This document shows positions 45,474 to 55,046 of a DNA stretch of 64,000 bases, piece by piece. A model generated the notes under the pieces. The model was not told the origin of the DNA. It searched no databases and saw nothing but the letters and a program-made list of their open reading frames with translations. Both the position numbers and the translations under genes were made by a program. Position 1 is the first letter of the stretch; each line of letters starts with the position of its first letter. The stretch is from Phycisphaerae bacterium (GTDB lineage: Bacteria > Planctomycetota > Phycisphaerae > UBA1845). Location of the stretch: positions 62,001 through 126,000 of the forward strand of contig JAGFJJ010000011.1 in NCBI GenBank assembly GCA_024102815.1, given 5' to 3'.

Positions 45474-45503
45474 GGGGCGGATCGCACGCATGCGACCCGC
45501 CCC
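45474..45503. terminator. bidirectional terminator between convergent genes
   Basis: GGGGCGG...TCGCA, loop CGCA, TGCGA...CCGCCCC: a 12-bp stem with one mismatch. A T-rich stretch follows on the plus side ('TTCGTTTT'). Between the cupin stop (45428) and the stop of the glycine-rich lipoprotein (45535). Confidence 0.65.
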
Positions 45504-45534
45504 AGCTTCGTTTTCAAGTAACCTCAGCCGCCGA

Positions 45535-48111
45535 TCACGGATCGATCAGATAGAACCGCGTGATCGTCAGGAAGACGCCCGGTGGAACGACCACGCGGAA
45601 CGTGCTCACCGAGAAGTCCAGGTCGAACAGTGCATCCACGGTTTCCGGTGATCCCGTCGTCGCGAGGTTGTTGGGAATCGACACCAGGGCGACGATGTCG
45701 AGCACCTGGCCGTCGGCGTCGAGTGCCTCCACCAGAACAGGATTGCTCTCACTGACGCCTTCGGCATAAAGCGGCTCGATACGCAGGCCGCCGATGAGCC
45801 CCGGCTCGCCCGCGTTCAGCGCAAGCCCCTGAGCCTCGACCAGCAGGACGCCGTTCTGAATACCGATGTGGTCGGGGTCCTGCCCGCGCTGGTACTGGGC
45901 CCCGTCCATGGGAACGAACTCGATGGGCAGCGTGCCGAGCATGGTCTCGTTGTCATCGGCGAAGACCGGACCTTCGGTCGGTCCGGGCTGGATGGGTCCG
46001 GGCGTCGTCGGCAGGAAGGTAAACGAGAAGCAGAAGAGGGTGACGGGAATATCCCCGCCGTCCGCGCCAATCATGCCGTCGTTCTGAGTCGGCGTCCCTG
46101 CGGTGCCGGCCGTGGCCCCGGTACCGGCGACGCCGGGTGTAGCGGAGGCACCGCCCCCCGGACCACCCCCGCCAGGATTGCCCAAGCCGCTGTCGCCCCC
46201 ATCTCCACCGCTGCCGCCGTTGGCGGTGGCATTTCCACCGTTGCCGGCCATGGCGCCGCCAGTGCCGGAATTGGAGGCGTTTCCGCCCTCGCCGCCTGTT
46301 GCGGTAACGGGCGCTCCGATACCGCCCTCTCCGCCGTCGCCGAATTTGCAGTCACCGCCGTCTCCGCCGTTACCTCCGTTGGCCGTGGCGTTGCCGCCGG
46401 CGCCACCGGTCACAAGACCGGTTGTGATCGCCAGTCCGGTGACATTAACGGAAGCGTCACCGCCCGCGCCGCCCTGGGCCGTGGCCGCGCCGCCCGCGCC
46501 GCCGTCGCAGCATGGCAATCCGTTGCCGCCGTCGCAGGCGGTTGCATCGGCGTTTCCTCCGGCACCGCCGGAGAGCGGGCCAATGGCGATGTTGGTCGGC
46601 GTGTTGACGTTGCCGCGAACGAGGAGTCGTTTCCGGTTGTCGGACCCGTTGCCTCCGTTGGCGCTCGCTCCATCGCCCATGCCGCCGGGGCATCCGACCG
46701 CACCGGCGGGTCCGGCGTTAACGGTTGCATTTCCGCCCGCCCCACCGCTGCCGGGATTGATTACCAGCATGCCGGTGCTGAGATCGATGCCACCGGAAGC
46801 CGTCATGCGGAAATTCCCAGCCTTGCCGCCATCACCACCGGTCGCCGATGCGCAGACCGCCGTGGCATTGCCGCCGGCGCCGCCGTCGGTCAGGTTAAGC
46901 GTCACGATTCCGCGGATGTTAATACTGCCGCCGTTGTTGCGAATGTTGAGGCGCATGCCGTTTCGGCCGTTGCGACCGGAGGCCGACATGCCTGCGTCGT
47001 CACTGTTGTCCGAATCCCGTCCGGCAGGAGCCGGCGGGCCGTTCACCGTCCAGCCGTTGAGATTCACGTCACGCGGACCGTTGAAACGGGCGATGATGAC
47101 GGGCTTGTCGCCGGGGATCGGGGCCGCGCCGGGCGGAGGCCAAGTCCCGCGGATGTTCACCGGCGGCAGCATGGCCTGCTGTGTGACGGAATTTCCGCCG
47201 TCGAGCACGGCCTTGGGCGCCTGGAATGCGGAGTTATCCGGCGGCAGGGGAACCAGCGTATCCAGGTCGTCACCGGCAACATCCTCGACTTCGTCGAAGA
47301 GCTCACCCGGGGTCATGGTCAGGACATCTTCGTCGTCGGTAATGACGATGCTTCCGTTGCTTTCCAGCACGGCCGACTCGTCGATATTCACGTCTCCTTC
47401 GCCGACGATGAGCACGATGCCGATGGGCTGCTGGTCGAATGGCGTATCGTCATCGAGTTCATCGATACTGCTGTCAACAGCGCGCATGGTTCCGGTTACG
47501 GTGAGATCGCCCATGGCCCGCAGGGTGACCAGGCCTTGGCGCGAGAAAACGAGTCCTTCAATTCGCGCCTCTCCGGTCACCGTGATCTCAGCATTGTTCT
47601 CGACGAGCACGACATCCGCCGCACCGACGGTAAGCGTTTCCATCATTTCGTCGGCGCTGATGGTCATGGTCGGTGTGAGCGGTGCCACGGTGAGGTTGAC
47701 GTCGGCTTCGTTGCTGTCGGATGTGCCGTCGCTCGCCTGGAAGGAGAAGGCGTCGTCGCCGGTGTATCCGCTGACGGGTTGATAACGGACGACCGCGGAC
47801 CCCCCGGGTAATTCGTAGGGAACCTCCTCGATACCTGCTCCATCGGAGTCGGTGAGCGTGCCGTGCGTGGGGAGGCTCGTGACCGTGTACGACAACGTGT
47901 CGCCGGGGTCGTCATCTCCGGCGTCGAGCGTGATGGATGCGGCGAAGCCCTCCTGCACGGTGGTGTCCACGTCGCGGGCCACAGGGGCGCGATTGCCTCC
48001 GGGCATTGCGGGCGGGCAGCCTCCGGCCAGCAGCGTCAGTACGACAAGCGGCGTGAGCGCCAGACGTGCCGGGGGCAAAGCGCGCGGCGCCAGCGAATGA
48101 TCATGTGACAT
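45535..48111 (-). CDS. glycine-rich (PGRS-like) surface lipoprotein with Ig-like domain
   Basis: 858 residues, well supported start at 48111 (AGGAGAA upstream). Lipobox 'VLTLLAGGC' near residue 32. Next comes a bacterial Ig/cadherin-like repeat with the typical 'NRAPVARDVDTTVQEG...DPGDTLSYTVTSLPTHGTLT...VRYQPVSGYTGDDAFSFQASDG'. After a beta-rich region, residues about 400-690 are dominated by Gly-Gly-x repeats ('GGAGGNATANGGNGGDGG', 'GGAGGAATAQGGAGG'), reminiscent of mycobacterial PGRS or beta-solenoid surface proteins, with several Cys-containing units ('CPGG', 'ACDGGNGLPCCDGG'). The C-terminal 170 residues return to globular composition. Probably a lipid-anchored surface or adhesion protein; function unknown. 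Confidence 0.75.
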   Translation of the reverse strand: MSHDHSLAPRALPPARLALTPLVVLTLLAGGCPPAMPGGNRAPVARDVDTTVQEGFAASITLDAGDDDPGDTLSYTVTSLPTHGTLTDSDGAGIEEVPYELPGGSAVVRYQPVSGYTGDDAFSFQASDGTSDSNEADVNLTVAPLTPTMTISADEMMETLTVGAADVVLVENNAEITVTGEARIEGLVFSRQGLVTLRAMGDLTVTGTMRAVDSSIDELDDDTPFDQQPIGIVLIVGEGDVNIDESAVLESNGSIVITDDEDVLTMTPGELFDEVEDVAGDDLDTLVPLPPDNSAFQAPKAVLDGGNSVTQQAMLPPVNIRGTWPPPGAAPIPGDKPVIIARFNGPRDVNLNGWTVNGPPAPAGRDSDNSDDAGMSASGRNGRNGMRLNIRNNGGSINIRGIVTLNLTDGGAGGNATAVCASATGGDGGKAGNFRMTASGGIDLSTGMLVINPGSGGAGGNATVNAGPAGAVGCPGGMGDGASANGGNGSDNRKRLLVRGNVNTPTNIAIGPLSGGAGGNADATACDGGNGLPCCDGGAGGAATAQGGAGGDASVNVTGLAITTGLVTGGAGGNATANGGNGGDGGDCKFGDGGEGGIGAPVTATGGEGGNASNSGTGGAMAGNGGNATANGGSGGDGGDSGLGNPGGGGPGGGASATPGVAGTGATAGTAGTPTQNDGMIGADGGDIPVTLFCFSFTFLPTTPGPIQPGPTEGPVFADDNETMLGTLPIEFVPMDGAQYQRGQDPDHIGIQNGVLLVEAQGLALNAGEPGLIGGLRIEPLYAEGVSESNPVLVEALDADGQVLDIVALVSIPNNLATTGSPETVDALFDLDFSVSTFRVVVPPGVFLTITRFYLIDP

Positions 48112-48330
48112 TGGCGGTTCTCCTGGAGAAATCACAATTCTGTCAGGGGGACCGGCCCGATTCCTGCCCCCGCATGGGGGGTGTATCGTCAATCCCAGCA
48201 GACATTCTCCACCCATGCCGGATTCCGACCTCAGTTGCCAGCATCAGGAGCCGCGATTTGCCAGACTGTGGGGGACGATCTAGGCTTTTGAATACGAGGA
48301 TGAATCAGCGATTCGCAATGGGAAGACGCC

Positions 48331-49176
48331 ATGCCTCTCAACCCGTCCACCGCCCTTTCCCGCAGAACCGCGCTGCAGATGTCCGAACCCGGCAGCGCCG
48401 GGTCCGTGCTGCATATCAGCGAAAGGGAACTCCGCAGAATCGCCCGTGAACGCGGGCCGCGCGGGAGTGCGGCGTGGATCTGGGCGAAGCGCGCGGCATC
48501 CGAGCATCTCCTGCGCCTCATCAGGCACATCGACTTTCGGGAGTCGAAGAATACGGAGGCGACAGCCGAGTACGCCGCCATGGACGCCGAAGATCTTGCC
48601 GCCATCAACAGGCTGCAATCGTGGGCGAACTGGCGGACCATCCCCCGAAACCTCAGCGGCCGGCTACCCAACCGACCTGTAAGAGTCGTCGATCTTTGCT
48701 GCGGCGTGGGGGAATCGACGGCGGTGCTGGCTTGGTACACGCGGCCGGGCTCGACCGTTCTGGGTTTGGAATTGCAACCGGCTTTCGTGGAGCAGGCGCG
48801 AGCCGGCACATACATTCACTCAGACGGGCGGCGAGCAGGTGTTGCGTTCCGTGTGCAAAGCGTGCTCGAAACGTTCCGCGACGAGGACGGTGCCACGCTC
48901 GAAACGGGCAGTGTCGATCTGGTCCACGCCATCGGAGCGATCGGGCGGCACTTTACCGAGTCGGAATCGGCTGTCATCGCCGACGAGACCGCTCGCGTAC
49001 TTCGGGAGGGAGGACTGGCCATCCTGGATTGCGGGCCGGACGGAACCTCGGGCAAAGCCCTGTGGAGACTTTTCCGTGACCGGAGATTTGAATATCTCGG
49101 GAGAGCAAGGAGCCACCCACTGGAACGGGCCTGGCAGCTCGCCTTTAGGAAAGGCCGCGTTCGCGACGGGTCCTGA
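48331..49176 (+). CDS. SAM-dependent methyltransferase
   Basis: 281 residues. A helical N-terminus of about 110 residues is followed by a class I methyltransferase fold: motif I 'VRVVDLCCGVGEST', acidic loop 'VLGLELQPAFVEQA', motif IV-like 'SVDLVHAIGAIGRHF', 'RVLREGGLAILDCG'. Substrate unknown. Stands alone, divergent from the glycine-rich lipoprotein. Confidence 0.75.
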   Translation: MPLNPSTALSRRTALQMSEPGSAGSVLHISERELRRIARERGPRGSAAWIWAKRAASEHLLRLIRHIDFRESKNTEATAEYAAMDAEDLAAINRLQSWANWRTIPRNLSGRLPNRPVRVVDLCCGVGESTAVLAWYTRPGSTVLGLELQPAFVEQARAGTYIHSDGRRAGVAFRVQSVLETFRDEDGATLETGSVDLVHAIGAIGRHFTESESAVIADETARVLREGGLAILDCGPDGTSGKALWRLFRDRRFEYLGRARSHPLERAWQLAFRKGRVRDGS

Positions 49177-49277
49177 GCGGACAGGAAGCCGATACCGAGG
49201 CGGCGGAAAATCCTGTTCCAAGGCCGCAAGACCGCGCGGATAGAACAGCGCGGCTCGCCGGGCACGAGAAAATCGTA

Positions 49278-50534
49278 CTAAAGCGCCATCGTCGACTTCG
49301 GACGAGGCGATTTCGTTCGCGCTTCCGCCGGGGCGCTGACGGGCGCGTCGGCCATTGCGGCGTGCAGGGCCTGTTCGAGGTCGGCGATGATCTCATCGGC
49401 GTTCTCAATCCCGACGGATATGCGAACCAGACCGTCGGAAATATGTCCCCGACGGCGGGCTTCGCGCCCCATGGACGCGTGCGTCATGCTCGCGGGATGC
49501 TCGATCAGCGTCTCGACACCGCCAAGACTGACGGCCAGCGTGCAAAGCTTGACGGCATTCATCATTCGCCGACCGGCTTCCAGACCTCCCTTGAGCTCGA
49601 AGCTGATGACCGCCCCTCCGCCGGAACTCTGGCGACGTGACACCTCGAACTGCGGGTGCGATTCCAGCCAGGGATAACGGACCCATTCGATGGCGACGTG
49701 CTTCTGAAGATACTGCACGACCTTGACGGCATTTTCACAATGGCGCTGCATGCGCACGGCCAGCGTCTTGATGCCACGATGGACGAGGAAAGACTCGAAT
49801 GGCGGAAGTACACCGCCGAGCCCGTTGAGTACGCCCCGGAACTGACGGTAGCGTTCTTCATCGCGCACGACAATGATGCCGCCAACGACGTCCGCATGCC
49901 CGTTAAGGAACTTGGTCATGCTGTGGAGGACAACGTCCACGCCGTAACCGAACGGCTGCTGGAGGATGGGGCTGAGGAAGGTATTGTCCACGACGACGAG
50001 TGCGCCGGACGCATGGGCGATGTCCGCGATGGCGGCCAGGTCGCTGACCACCAACGTGGGGTTTCCGGGCGTCTCGACGTAGACGACTTTCGTTTTCGGA
50101 CGTATGGCATTCTGAACGGCGCCGGTGTCCGAGGTGTCGACGAAGGTCGATTCGATGCCGAAGCGGCTGAGGAAGCTCTCGATCAGCGTGCAGGTCGGAC
50201 CGTAGACGGCGTCGCTGCACACGACATGGTCGCCTGCAGAAAGGAGCGCGGCGAGCGTGGTGTGAATCGCTGCCATGCCACTGGCACAGGCCAGGGCCTT
50301 GTGTCCGCCTTCCAGTGCCGCAACGCAGTTTTCCAGCGCCTCGACCGTAGGATTGCCCATTCTCGAATAGATGTACCCCCGGCCCTTTCCGCTGAACAAG
50401 GCGGCGCCGTGATCGGCATCCTCGAAGGCAAAGGTGGACGTAGCATAGATCGGCGGGACGACGGGGAGATGGTCATACTGCCCGATACCGGCGTGTACCG
50501 CGCGCGTTTCCTGCGACATTCCGTCCGCCTGCAT
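49278..50534 (-). CDS. trans-sulfuration PLP enzyme (cystathionine gamma-synthase/lyase family)
   Basis: 418 residues, Cys/Met metabolism PLP family. Seen: 'TRAVHAG', 'PPIYATSTFAFED', 'YSRMGNPTVEALE', 'ACASGMAAIHTTL', 'YVETPGNPTL', 'VVDNTFLSP' and the PLP Lys in 'HSMTKFLNGHADVVGG', then 'ASMTHASMGREARRRGHISDGLVRISVGIE'. Members differ (MetB, MetC, MGL, O-acetylhomoserine enzymes) in a few residues I cannot rank safely; the 'GIKTLAVRMQRHCENA' stretch leans to gamma-lyase/gamma-synthase. Ribosome site AAGGA before the ATG at 50534. Separated by 127 bases from the trp operon. Confidence 0.85.
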   Translation of the reverse strand: MQADGMSQETRAVHAGIGQYDHLPVVPPIYATSTFAFEDADHGAALFSGKGRGYIYSRMGNPTVEALENCVAALEGGHKALACASGMAAIHTTLAALLSAGDHVVCSDAVYGPTCTLIESFLSRFGIESTFVDTSDTGAVQNAIRPKTKVVYVETPGNPTLVVSDLAAIADIAHASGALVVVDNTFLSPILQQPFGYGVDVVLHSMTKFLNGHADVVGGIIVVRDEERYRQFRGVLNGLGGVLPPFESFLVHRGIKTLAVRMQRHCENAVKVVQYLQKHVAIEWVRYPWLESHPQFEVSRRQSSGGGAVISFELKGGLEAGRRMMNAVKLCTLAVSLGGVETLIEHPASMTHASMGREARRRGHISDGLVRISVGIENADEIIADLEQALHAAMADAPVSAPAEARTKSPRPKSTMAL

Positions 50535-50661
50535 GATCGATCCTTGATTGGGTGTCTGTACCTGGCACGAAGGTGCGTTAATGGGATCATAGCGCGCTGC
50601 GGGCGCACGGACCCCTCACCGCGGGAATACGTTGCAAAACGCGTTCCATTTGAGGCGAGAA

Positions 50662-51732
50662 CTAGGCACAAGACGCCCAGGCCGTGGGAGGGATTCTCAG
50701 ATCCGGGGGTTCGCTTACCCCAGGTTCGGCCTCCATCGAAGCCCGAACGGCCTGGATGCGCTTCAAGAGGCGGGGAAACTCCGATAATGGCACCGCCTGA
50801 GCTCCATCAGACCAGGCCAGGGCCGGGTCTTCGTGAACCTCGACGATCAGGCCGCTCGCTCCGCAGGCCACGGCCGCCAAGCTCAGCGGCTCGACCATGT
50901 AACTGGTACCGGCTGCGTGGCTGGGATCGACCAGCACGGGCAGGTGACTCATCCGGCGGATGGCGGGCACGGCCGCCAGATCGAGGGTAAACCGGGAGTG
51001 GTCGCAGAAACTGCGAATGCCGCGCTCGCAGAGGATCACGCGGTAGTTGCCGGCGGACATGATGTACTCGGCGGCCATGAAGAGTTCGTCCAGCGTAGCG
51101 GCCAGGCCGCGCTTGAGCAGAACGGGCTTGTCGAGTCGCCCGACGAGCTTGAGCAGTGACGTGTTGTGCATGTTGCGGGCGCCGATCTGGACGATGTCCG
51201 CCACAGCAGCCATGCTCTCCAGGGAATCCGCGTCCAGCGCTTCGGTGACGATCCGCATGCCGAATCGATCACGGACTTCGGCGAGAATGCGCAGTCCCTC
51301 CTCGCCGAGCCCCTGGAAGGCGTAGGGACTCGTGCGCGGCTTATAGGCACCGGCACGGAAGAAACGTACGCCCAAGGTCGCAAGTCGCTCCGCAATCCTT
51401 AGCGTGGTCTCCGGCGATTCGACGGAGCATGGACCGGCGATCACGCTCAGAGCCTCCCCACCGATTGCGTCATCGCCCAAAGTGATGACCGTATCCTCCT
51501 GGCGGAATTCGCGCGAGACCAGCTTGTATGGCTTGGACACGCGAATGAACTCGCGGATGCCGGGCAGCCCGGCGAGTCCGTCGGTCTCCACCGGGCCGCG
51601 ATTGCCCGTGATGCACACGGCGGTGCGCTGCGCTCCGGGCATGGGATGAGGTTCGTATCCCATGGTTCGAATGGCCGCGCAGACACGTTCGATCTGGGCA
51701 TCGGTGGCGTTCTTCTCCATCACGACGAGCAT
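50662..51732 (-). CDS. aroF: 3-deoxy-7-phosphoheptulonate synthase (type I-beta)
   Basis: 356 residues. First enzyme of the shikimate pathway (PEP + erythrose 4-phosphate). An N-terminal ferredoxin-like regulatory domain (about 1-70, '[17 protein letters not shown]') precedes the barrel, as in the allosteric Thermotoga-type enzyme. Barrel landmarks: 'VIAGPCSVES' (metal Cys), 'FRAGAYKPRTSPYAFQGLGEEGL', 'IQIGARN'-like 'VQIGARNMHN', 'LLKRGLAATLDE', 'LPVLVDPSHAAG', 'EVHEDP'. It overlaps trpA by 13 bases, so it is the last gene of the trp transcript; Trp control would then extend to the pathway entry. Confidence 0.93.
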   Translation of the reverse strand: MLVVMEKNATDAQIERVCAAIRTMGYEPHPMPGAQRTAVCITGNRGPVETDGLAGLPGIREFIRVSKPYKLVSREFRQEDTVITLGDDAIGGEALSVIAGPCSVESPETTLRIAERLATLGVRFFRAGAYKPRTSPYAFQGLGEEGLRILAEVRDRFGMRIVTEALDADSLESMAAVADIVQIGARNMHNTSLLKLVGRLDKPVLLKRGLAATLDELFMAAEYIMSAGNYRVILCERGIRSFCDHSRFTLDLAAVPAIRRMSHLPVLVDPSHAAGTSYMVEPLSLAAVACGASGLIVEVHEDPALAWSDGAQAVPLSEFPRLLKRIQAVRASMEAEPGVSEPPDLRIPPTAWASCA

Positions 51733-52529
51733 GACAACGGACTCCTGTCACTTACAAAAGAACGGACGAATTCACGAACGGTGGCGTCCATCGCCTCAGG
51801 GTCGCCGTGGTGATGCTCAATACGCGCCACCAGGGCACTTCCCACGATCACGCCGTCGGCTCCGGCGTTGGCCAGGCCATGTGCCTGCGCAGGGCTGCTC
51901 ACGCCGAAACCCACGACGAGCGGCTTTGCCGTGATTGCGCGGAGTTCACTCACGCGTCGGGCAGTGGCATCGTCCAGCCTGGCGCGGGCGCCGGTGGTAC
52001 CGAAGTGACTCACGACGTAGGTAAACGCCGTGGAGCGATCGATGAGCTTTGCGGCGCGGTCCAGAGGCGTGTTTGGCGCGACGAGTTGGACGATGCCGAC
52101 GCGCTGCGCCGCGAGGATCTGCTCAAATTCGGCCGACTCTTCCAGAGGCAGGTCGGCAACGACAACGGCGTCCACGCCGCAATCCGCGAGGCGTTGAGCA
52201 AAGCGCTCGAGCCCCTGGCGCGCGGCCAGGTTGAAATAGATGAGCAGCCCGATCGGCAGATCGGCACTCGCGCGAAGTCGTTCGATCAGTCGCAGGCAGG
52301 CATCGACATCGGCACCGGCGTTGCGGGCTCGCGTCGCGGCGCGCTGAATCGTCGGCCCGTCGGCGATCGGATCGGAGAACGGAATCCCCAGCTCCAGCGC
52401 ATCGGCGCCTGCGTCGACGGCGGCACGAATCAGCCGCTCGGAGGCAGGCAGATCGGGGTCGCCGAGCACGAGAAACGGAATGAACGCCCCGTCCCGCTGT
52501 GAGGAAAAGCGTCTTACAAAACGATTCAC
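51720..52529 (-). CDS. trpA: tryptophan synthase alpha chain
   Basis: 269 residues, cleaves indole-3-glycerol phosphate and passes indole to TrpB. Catalytic Glu in '[16 protein letters not shown]' and the following Asp. Phosphate region '[13 protein letters not shown]' departs from the usual Ser-x-x-Gly-V-T-G, but the frame is intact; '[12 protein letters not shown]' and 'GVIVGSAL' are standard. Overlaps trpB by 4 and aroF by 13 bases. Confidence 0.95.
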   Translation of the reverse strand: MNRFVRRFSSQRDGAFIPFLVLGDPDLPASERLIRAAVDAGADALELGIPFSDPIADGPTIQRAATRARNAGADVDACLRLIERLRASADLPIGLLIYFNLAARQGLERFAQRLADCGVDAVVVADLPLEESAEFEQILAAQRVGIVQLVAPNTPLDRAAKLIDRSTAFTYVVSHFGTTGARARLDDATARRVSELRAITAKPLVVGFGVSSPAQAHGLANAGADGVIVGSALVARIEHHHGDPEAMDATVREFVRSFVSDRSPLSCSS

Positions 52530-53698
52530 GCAGCACCTCCCCGCTCGAGCACCGTTGCCAGATCCTTGTCGCCACGCCCGGAGAGGTTGACGATCACTAC
52601 CGCGTCGGGGGGCATTGCGTCCGCTTCGCGCATCGCCAGGGCAATGGCATGTGCGGATTCCAATGCTGGGAGGATGCCTTCCTGTTGAGCCAGCAGGTGA
52701 AACGCCGCGATCGCTTCGTCGTCACTCACGGGCTGATAAATCACGCGTCCCATGTCGCGAAGATGGGCGTGCTCAGGCCCGACACCAGGGTAGTCGAGCC
52801 CTGCCGAAATCGAGTGCGTCTCGGCAATCTGGCCGTCGGCGTCCTGGAGAAACGACGAACTCATTCCATGAAAGACCCCGGCGGCACCCGCTCCCAGTGT
52901 CGCGGCATGCCGCCCGGTTTCGATCCCCTCCCCGGCCGCTTCAGCTCCGAAGAGATTCACCTCGTCTTCCAGGAATGCGGCAAACATGCCGATGGCGTTG
53001 CTTCCCCCGCCCACGCAGGCGAACACGGCGTCCGGTAGCCGTCCTTCGGCATGAAGGATTTGCTCGCGCGTCTCATCGCCGATGATCCGCTGGAATTGGC
53101 GCACGATACTAGGGAAAGGATGCGGTCCGGCGGCGGTTCCGAAGAGATAGTACGTGTCGTCCGCGTGTGTAATCCAGTCGCGCATGGCTTCGTTAATAGC
53201 ATCTTTGAGTGTTGCGGCACCGCTGCTGACGGCGTGAACCTTCGCCCCGAATAGCTTCATGCGCTGCACGTTGGGCTGCTGGCGCTCGACGTCCACGGCT
53301 CCCATGTAGACTTCCACGGGGATGCCGAGAAGCGCCCCGGCCATGGCCGTCGCCACGCCGTGCTGGCCCGCGCCGGTCTCCGCAATAATTCGGCTCTTAT
53401 CCAGCCGCCGGGCGAGCAGGGCCTGTCCAAGCGTGTTGTTGGTCTTGTGCGCTCCACCGTGCAGGAGGTCCTCGCGCTTGAGGTAGAGCTTCCGTCCGAG
53501 GCTCTCCGAGATACGCCGCGCAAGATACAGCGGCGTGGGCCGCCCGGCGTAGTGCGTCAGCAACGCGTCGAGCTCAGCCAGAAATGCCGGGTCGTGCATC
53601 GCATCCTCAAACCCGCGCTCGATTTCCACGAGTGGCGCAATGAGCGTTTCCGGCACGAATCTTCCTCCGTACGGCCCGTATCTCGCTTGAAGAATCAC
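52526..53698 (-). CDS. trpB: tryptophan synthase beta chain
   Basis: 390 residues, PLP enzyme joining indole and serine. '[12 protein letters not shown]', the PLP Lys in '[15 protein letters not shown]', '[13 protein letters not shown]', '[10 protein letters not shown]' (phosphate clamp) and '[14 protein letters not shown]' are all present. The GTG at 53698 overlaps the trpF stop by 4 bases (GTGA), which sets the start; the longer frame upstream is within trpF. Confidence 0.96.
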   Translation of the reverse strand: MILQARYGPYGGRFVPETLIAPLVEIERGFEDAMHDPAFLAELDALLTHYAGRPTPLYLARRISESLGRKLYLKREDLLHGGAHKTNNTLGQALLARRLDKSRIIAETGAGQHGVATAMAGALLGIPVEVYMGAVDVERQQPNVQRMKLFGAKVHAVSSGAATLKDAINEAMRDWITHADDTYYLFGTAAGPHPFPSIVRQFQRIIGDETREQILHAEGRLPDAVFACVGGGSNAIGMFAAFLEDEVNLFGAEAAGEGIETGRHAATLGAGAAGVFHGMSSSFLQDADGQIAETHSISAGLDYPGVGPEHAHLRDMGRVIYQPVSDDEAIAAFHLLAQQEGILPALESAHAIALAMREADAMPPDAVVIVNLSGRGDKDLATVLERGGAA

Positions 53699-54279
53699 GA
53701 CTGCATCTCCTCGAACAACGCTCTGAGTTTGGCGGCGTCCTTGATTCCGGCTGATTTCTCCACGCGGCTGCATACATCAACGGCATAGGGTCGCAGGGCG
53801 GCCGCGGCACGAACGTTGTCGGGCCCGATGCCGCCAGCCAGGATGACGTTGTCCAGCCGCCGCGGCAGGATCGACCAATCGAACGATTCTCCAGTTCCTC
53901 CCAGGGTTCCGTTGCGGTAAGCGTCGAGCAGAATGTAGTCTGCGTTCCGATCCTGCACGGCACGCAAGGTGCGCCGATCACGAACCCGCACGGCACGAAT
54001 CAGGGTTGTGCCGCCGGAAGACTGTCGAACCGGGCGATAGATCTGGGCGGCGTGAAGGTTGACGTCACGGACGATGGCGCGAATCTCGCGCACGTCTTGC
54101 TCGACGAAAACACCGACCGCCCGGGCGCGCGTCAGGCCGGCCACAATCCGACGGGCCCGCTTCGCGGTGACAGCCCGCGGCGATCGGCGGGCGAAGATCA
54201 ACCCGATAAAATGGGCGCCCAACTCTTCGGCGAGCATCGCGTCGTCTTCACAGGTGATTCCGCAGATCTTGACCCTCAC
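53695..54279 (-). CDS. trpF: phosphoribosylanthranilate isomerase
   Basis: 194 residues. Opens '[12 protein letters not shown]' with the catalytic Cys; '[12 protein letters not shown]', 'VGVFVEQ', '[22 protein letters not shown]' (catalytic Asp) and '[13 protein letters not shown]' follow. GTG start overlapping the trpC stop by 4 bases. Confidence 0.95.
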   Translation of the reverse strand: MRVKICGITCEDDAMLAEELGAHFIGLIFARRSPRAVTAKRARRIVAGLTRARAVGVFVEQDVREIRAIVRDVNLHAAQIYRPVRQSSGGTTLIRAVRVRDRRTLRAVQDRNADYILLDAYRNGTLGGTGESFDWSILPRRLDNVILAGGIGPDNVRAAAALRPYAVDVCSRVEKSAGIKDAAKLRALFEEMQS

Positions 54280-55046
54280 GCCGCAGGCTCCGCAGATGTC
54301 TGTGTTCGGCGGATGAACTGCGCGGGATTCGGACTGCGCATCAGCGCCGTTCCGATGAGCACGCCGTTGACGCGATCCGGCAGATCTTGCACCTGCTTGG
54401 GATCCGTGAATCCTGACTCCGCCACGAGGACGACGTCGTCGGGCACGAGGTGGAGCATGCGTTCCGTGGCTCTCGGATCAATTCGCATCGTACGCAGGTC
54501 GCGGTGGTTGACGCCCACCATCCGCGCTCCGATGTCCAGCGCGACGGCCAGCTCTCTTTCGTCGTGAACTTCCACGAGAGCGCTCATGCCCGTCCGCAAG
54601 ATTGCTGTATGCAGTTGCGCCAGCTCTTGAAGCTTGAGCGCCGCCACGATCAGCAGACATGCGTCGGCACCGATCCGCCGGGACTCGGCCACCTGCCGCT
54701 CATCCACGATAAAATCCTTGCGGAGCACAGGAAGCGACACCGCATTACGAGCCTCCTTCAGATGCTCAACCTCCCCGCCAAAGTACGCGCGATCCGTCAG
54801 CACGGAAATGGCCGCAGCCCCGCCCTCCTCGTATCGCAGTGCCAACTCGGAGGGCTTGTAGGATACACACAATGTTCCGGCGGAGGGCGAGCGCGGCTTG
54901 AGCTCGGCGATGACAGCCCGACATCGTCCACGCAGCGCCGCCAGAAAATCGCGCCCCGGCGGCGAATTCGCATTTGCATTCAACGCCGGAAGGTTCGCGA
55001 CCTCGCGCCGCTTCGATGCGACAATTTCATCGAGAATAGAACTCAT
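54276..55046 (-). CDS. trpC: indole-3-glycerol-phosphate synthase
   Basis: 256 residues. 'ILDEIVASKRREV', 'VIAELKPRSPSAG' (catalytic Lys), 'ISVLTDRAYFGG', 'PVLRKDFIVDE' (Lys), 'DACLLIVAAL', 'LVEVHDERE', 'VGVNHRDLRTM' and 'VAESGF'. 'VNHRDL' has His where most have Asn ('NNRDL'). ATG at 55046 overlaps the trpD stop by 4 bases. Confidence 0.95.
   Translation of the reverse strand: MSSILDEIVASKRREVANLPALNANANSPPGRDFLAALRGRCRAVIAELKPRSPSAGTLCVSYKPSELALRYEEGGAAAISVLTDRAYFGGEVEHLKEARNAVSLPVLRKDFIVDERQVAESRRIGADACLLIVAALKLQELAQLHTAILRTGMSALVEVHDERELAVALDIGARMVGVNHRDLRTMRIDPRATERMLHLVPDDVVLVAESGFTDPKQVQDLPDRVNGVLIGTALMRSPNPAQFIRRTQTSAEPAA

Noticed and set aside
45868..47811. Long plus-strand open frames opposite the glycine-rich lipoprotein
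   Set aside because: Reverse complements of Gly/Asn/Ala repeats give stop-free Pro/Ala/Val-rich frames; the minus-strand gene has a ribosome site, lipobox and Ig-like domain.
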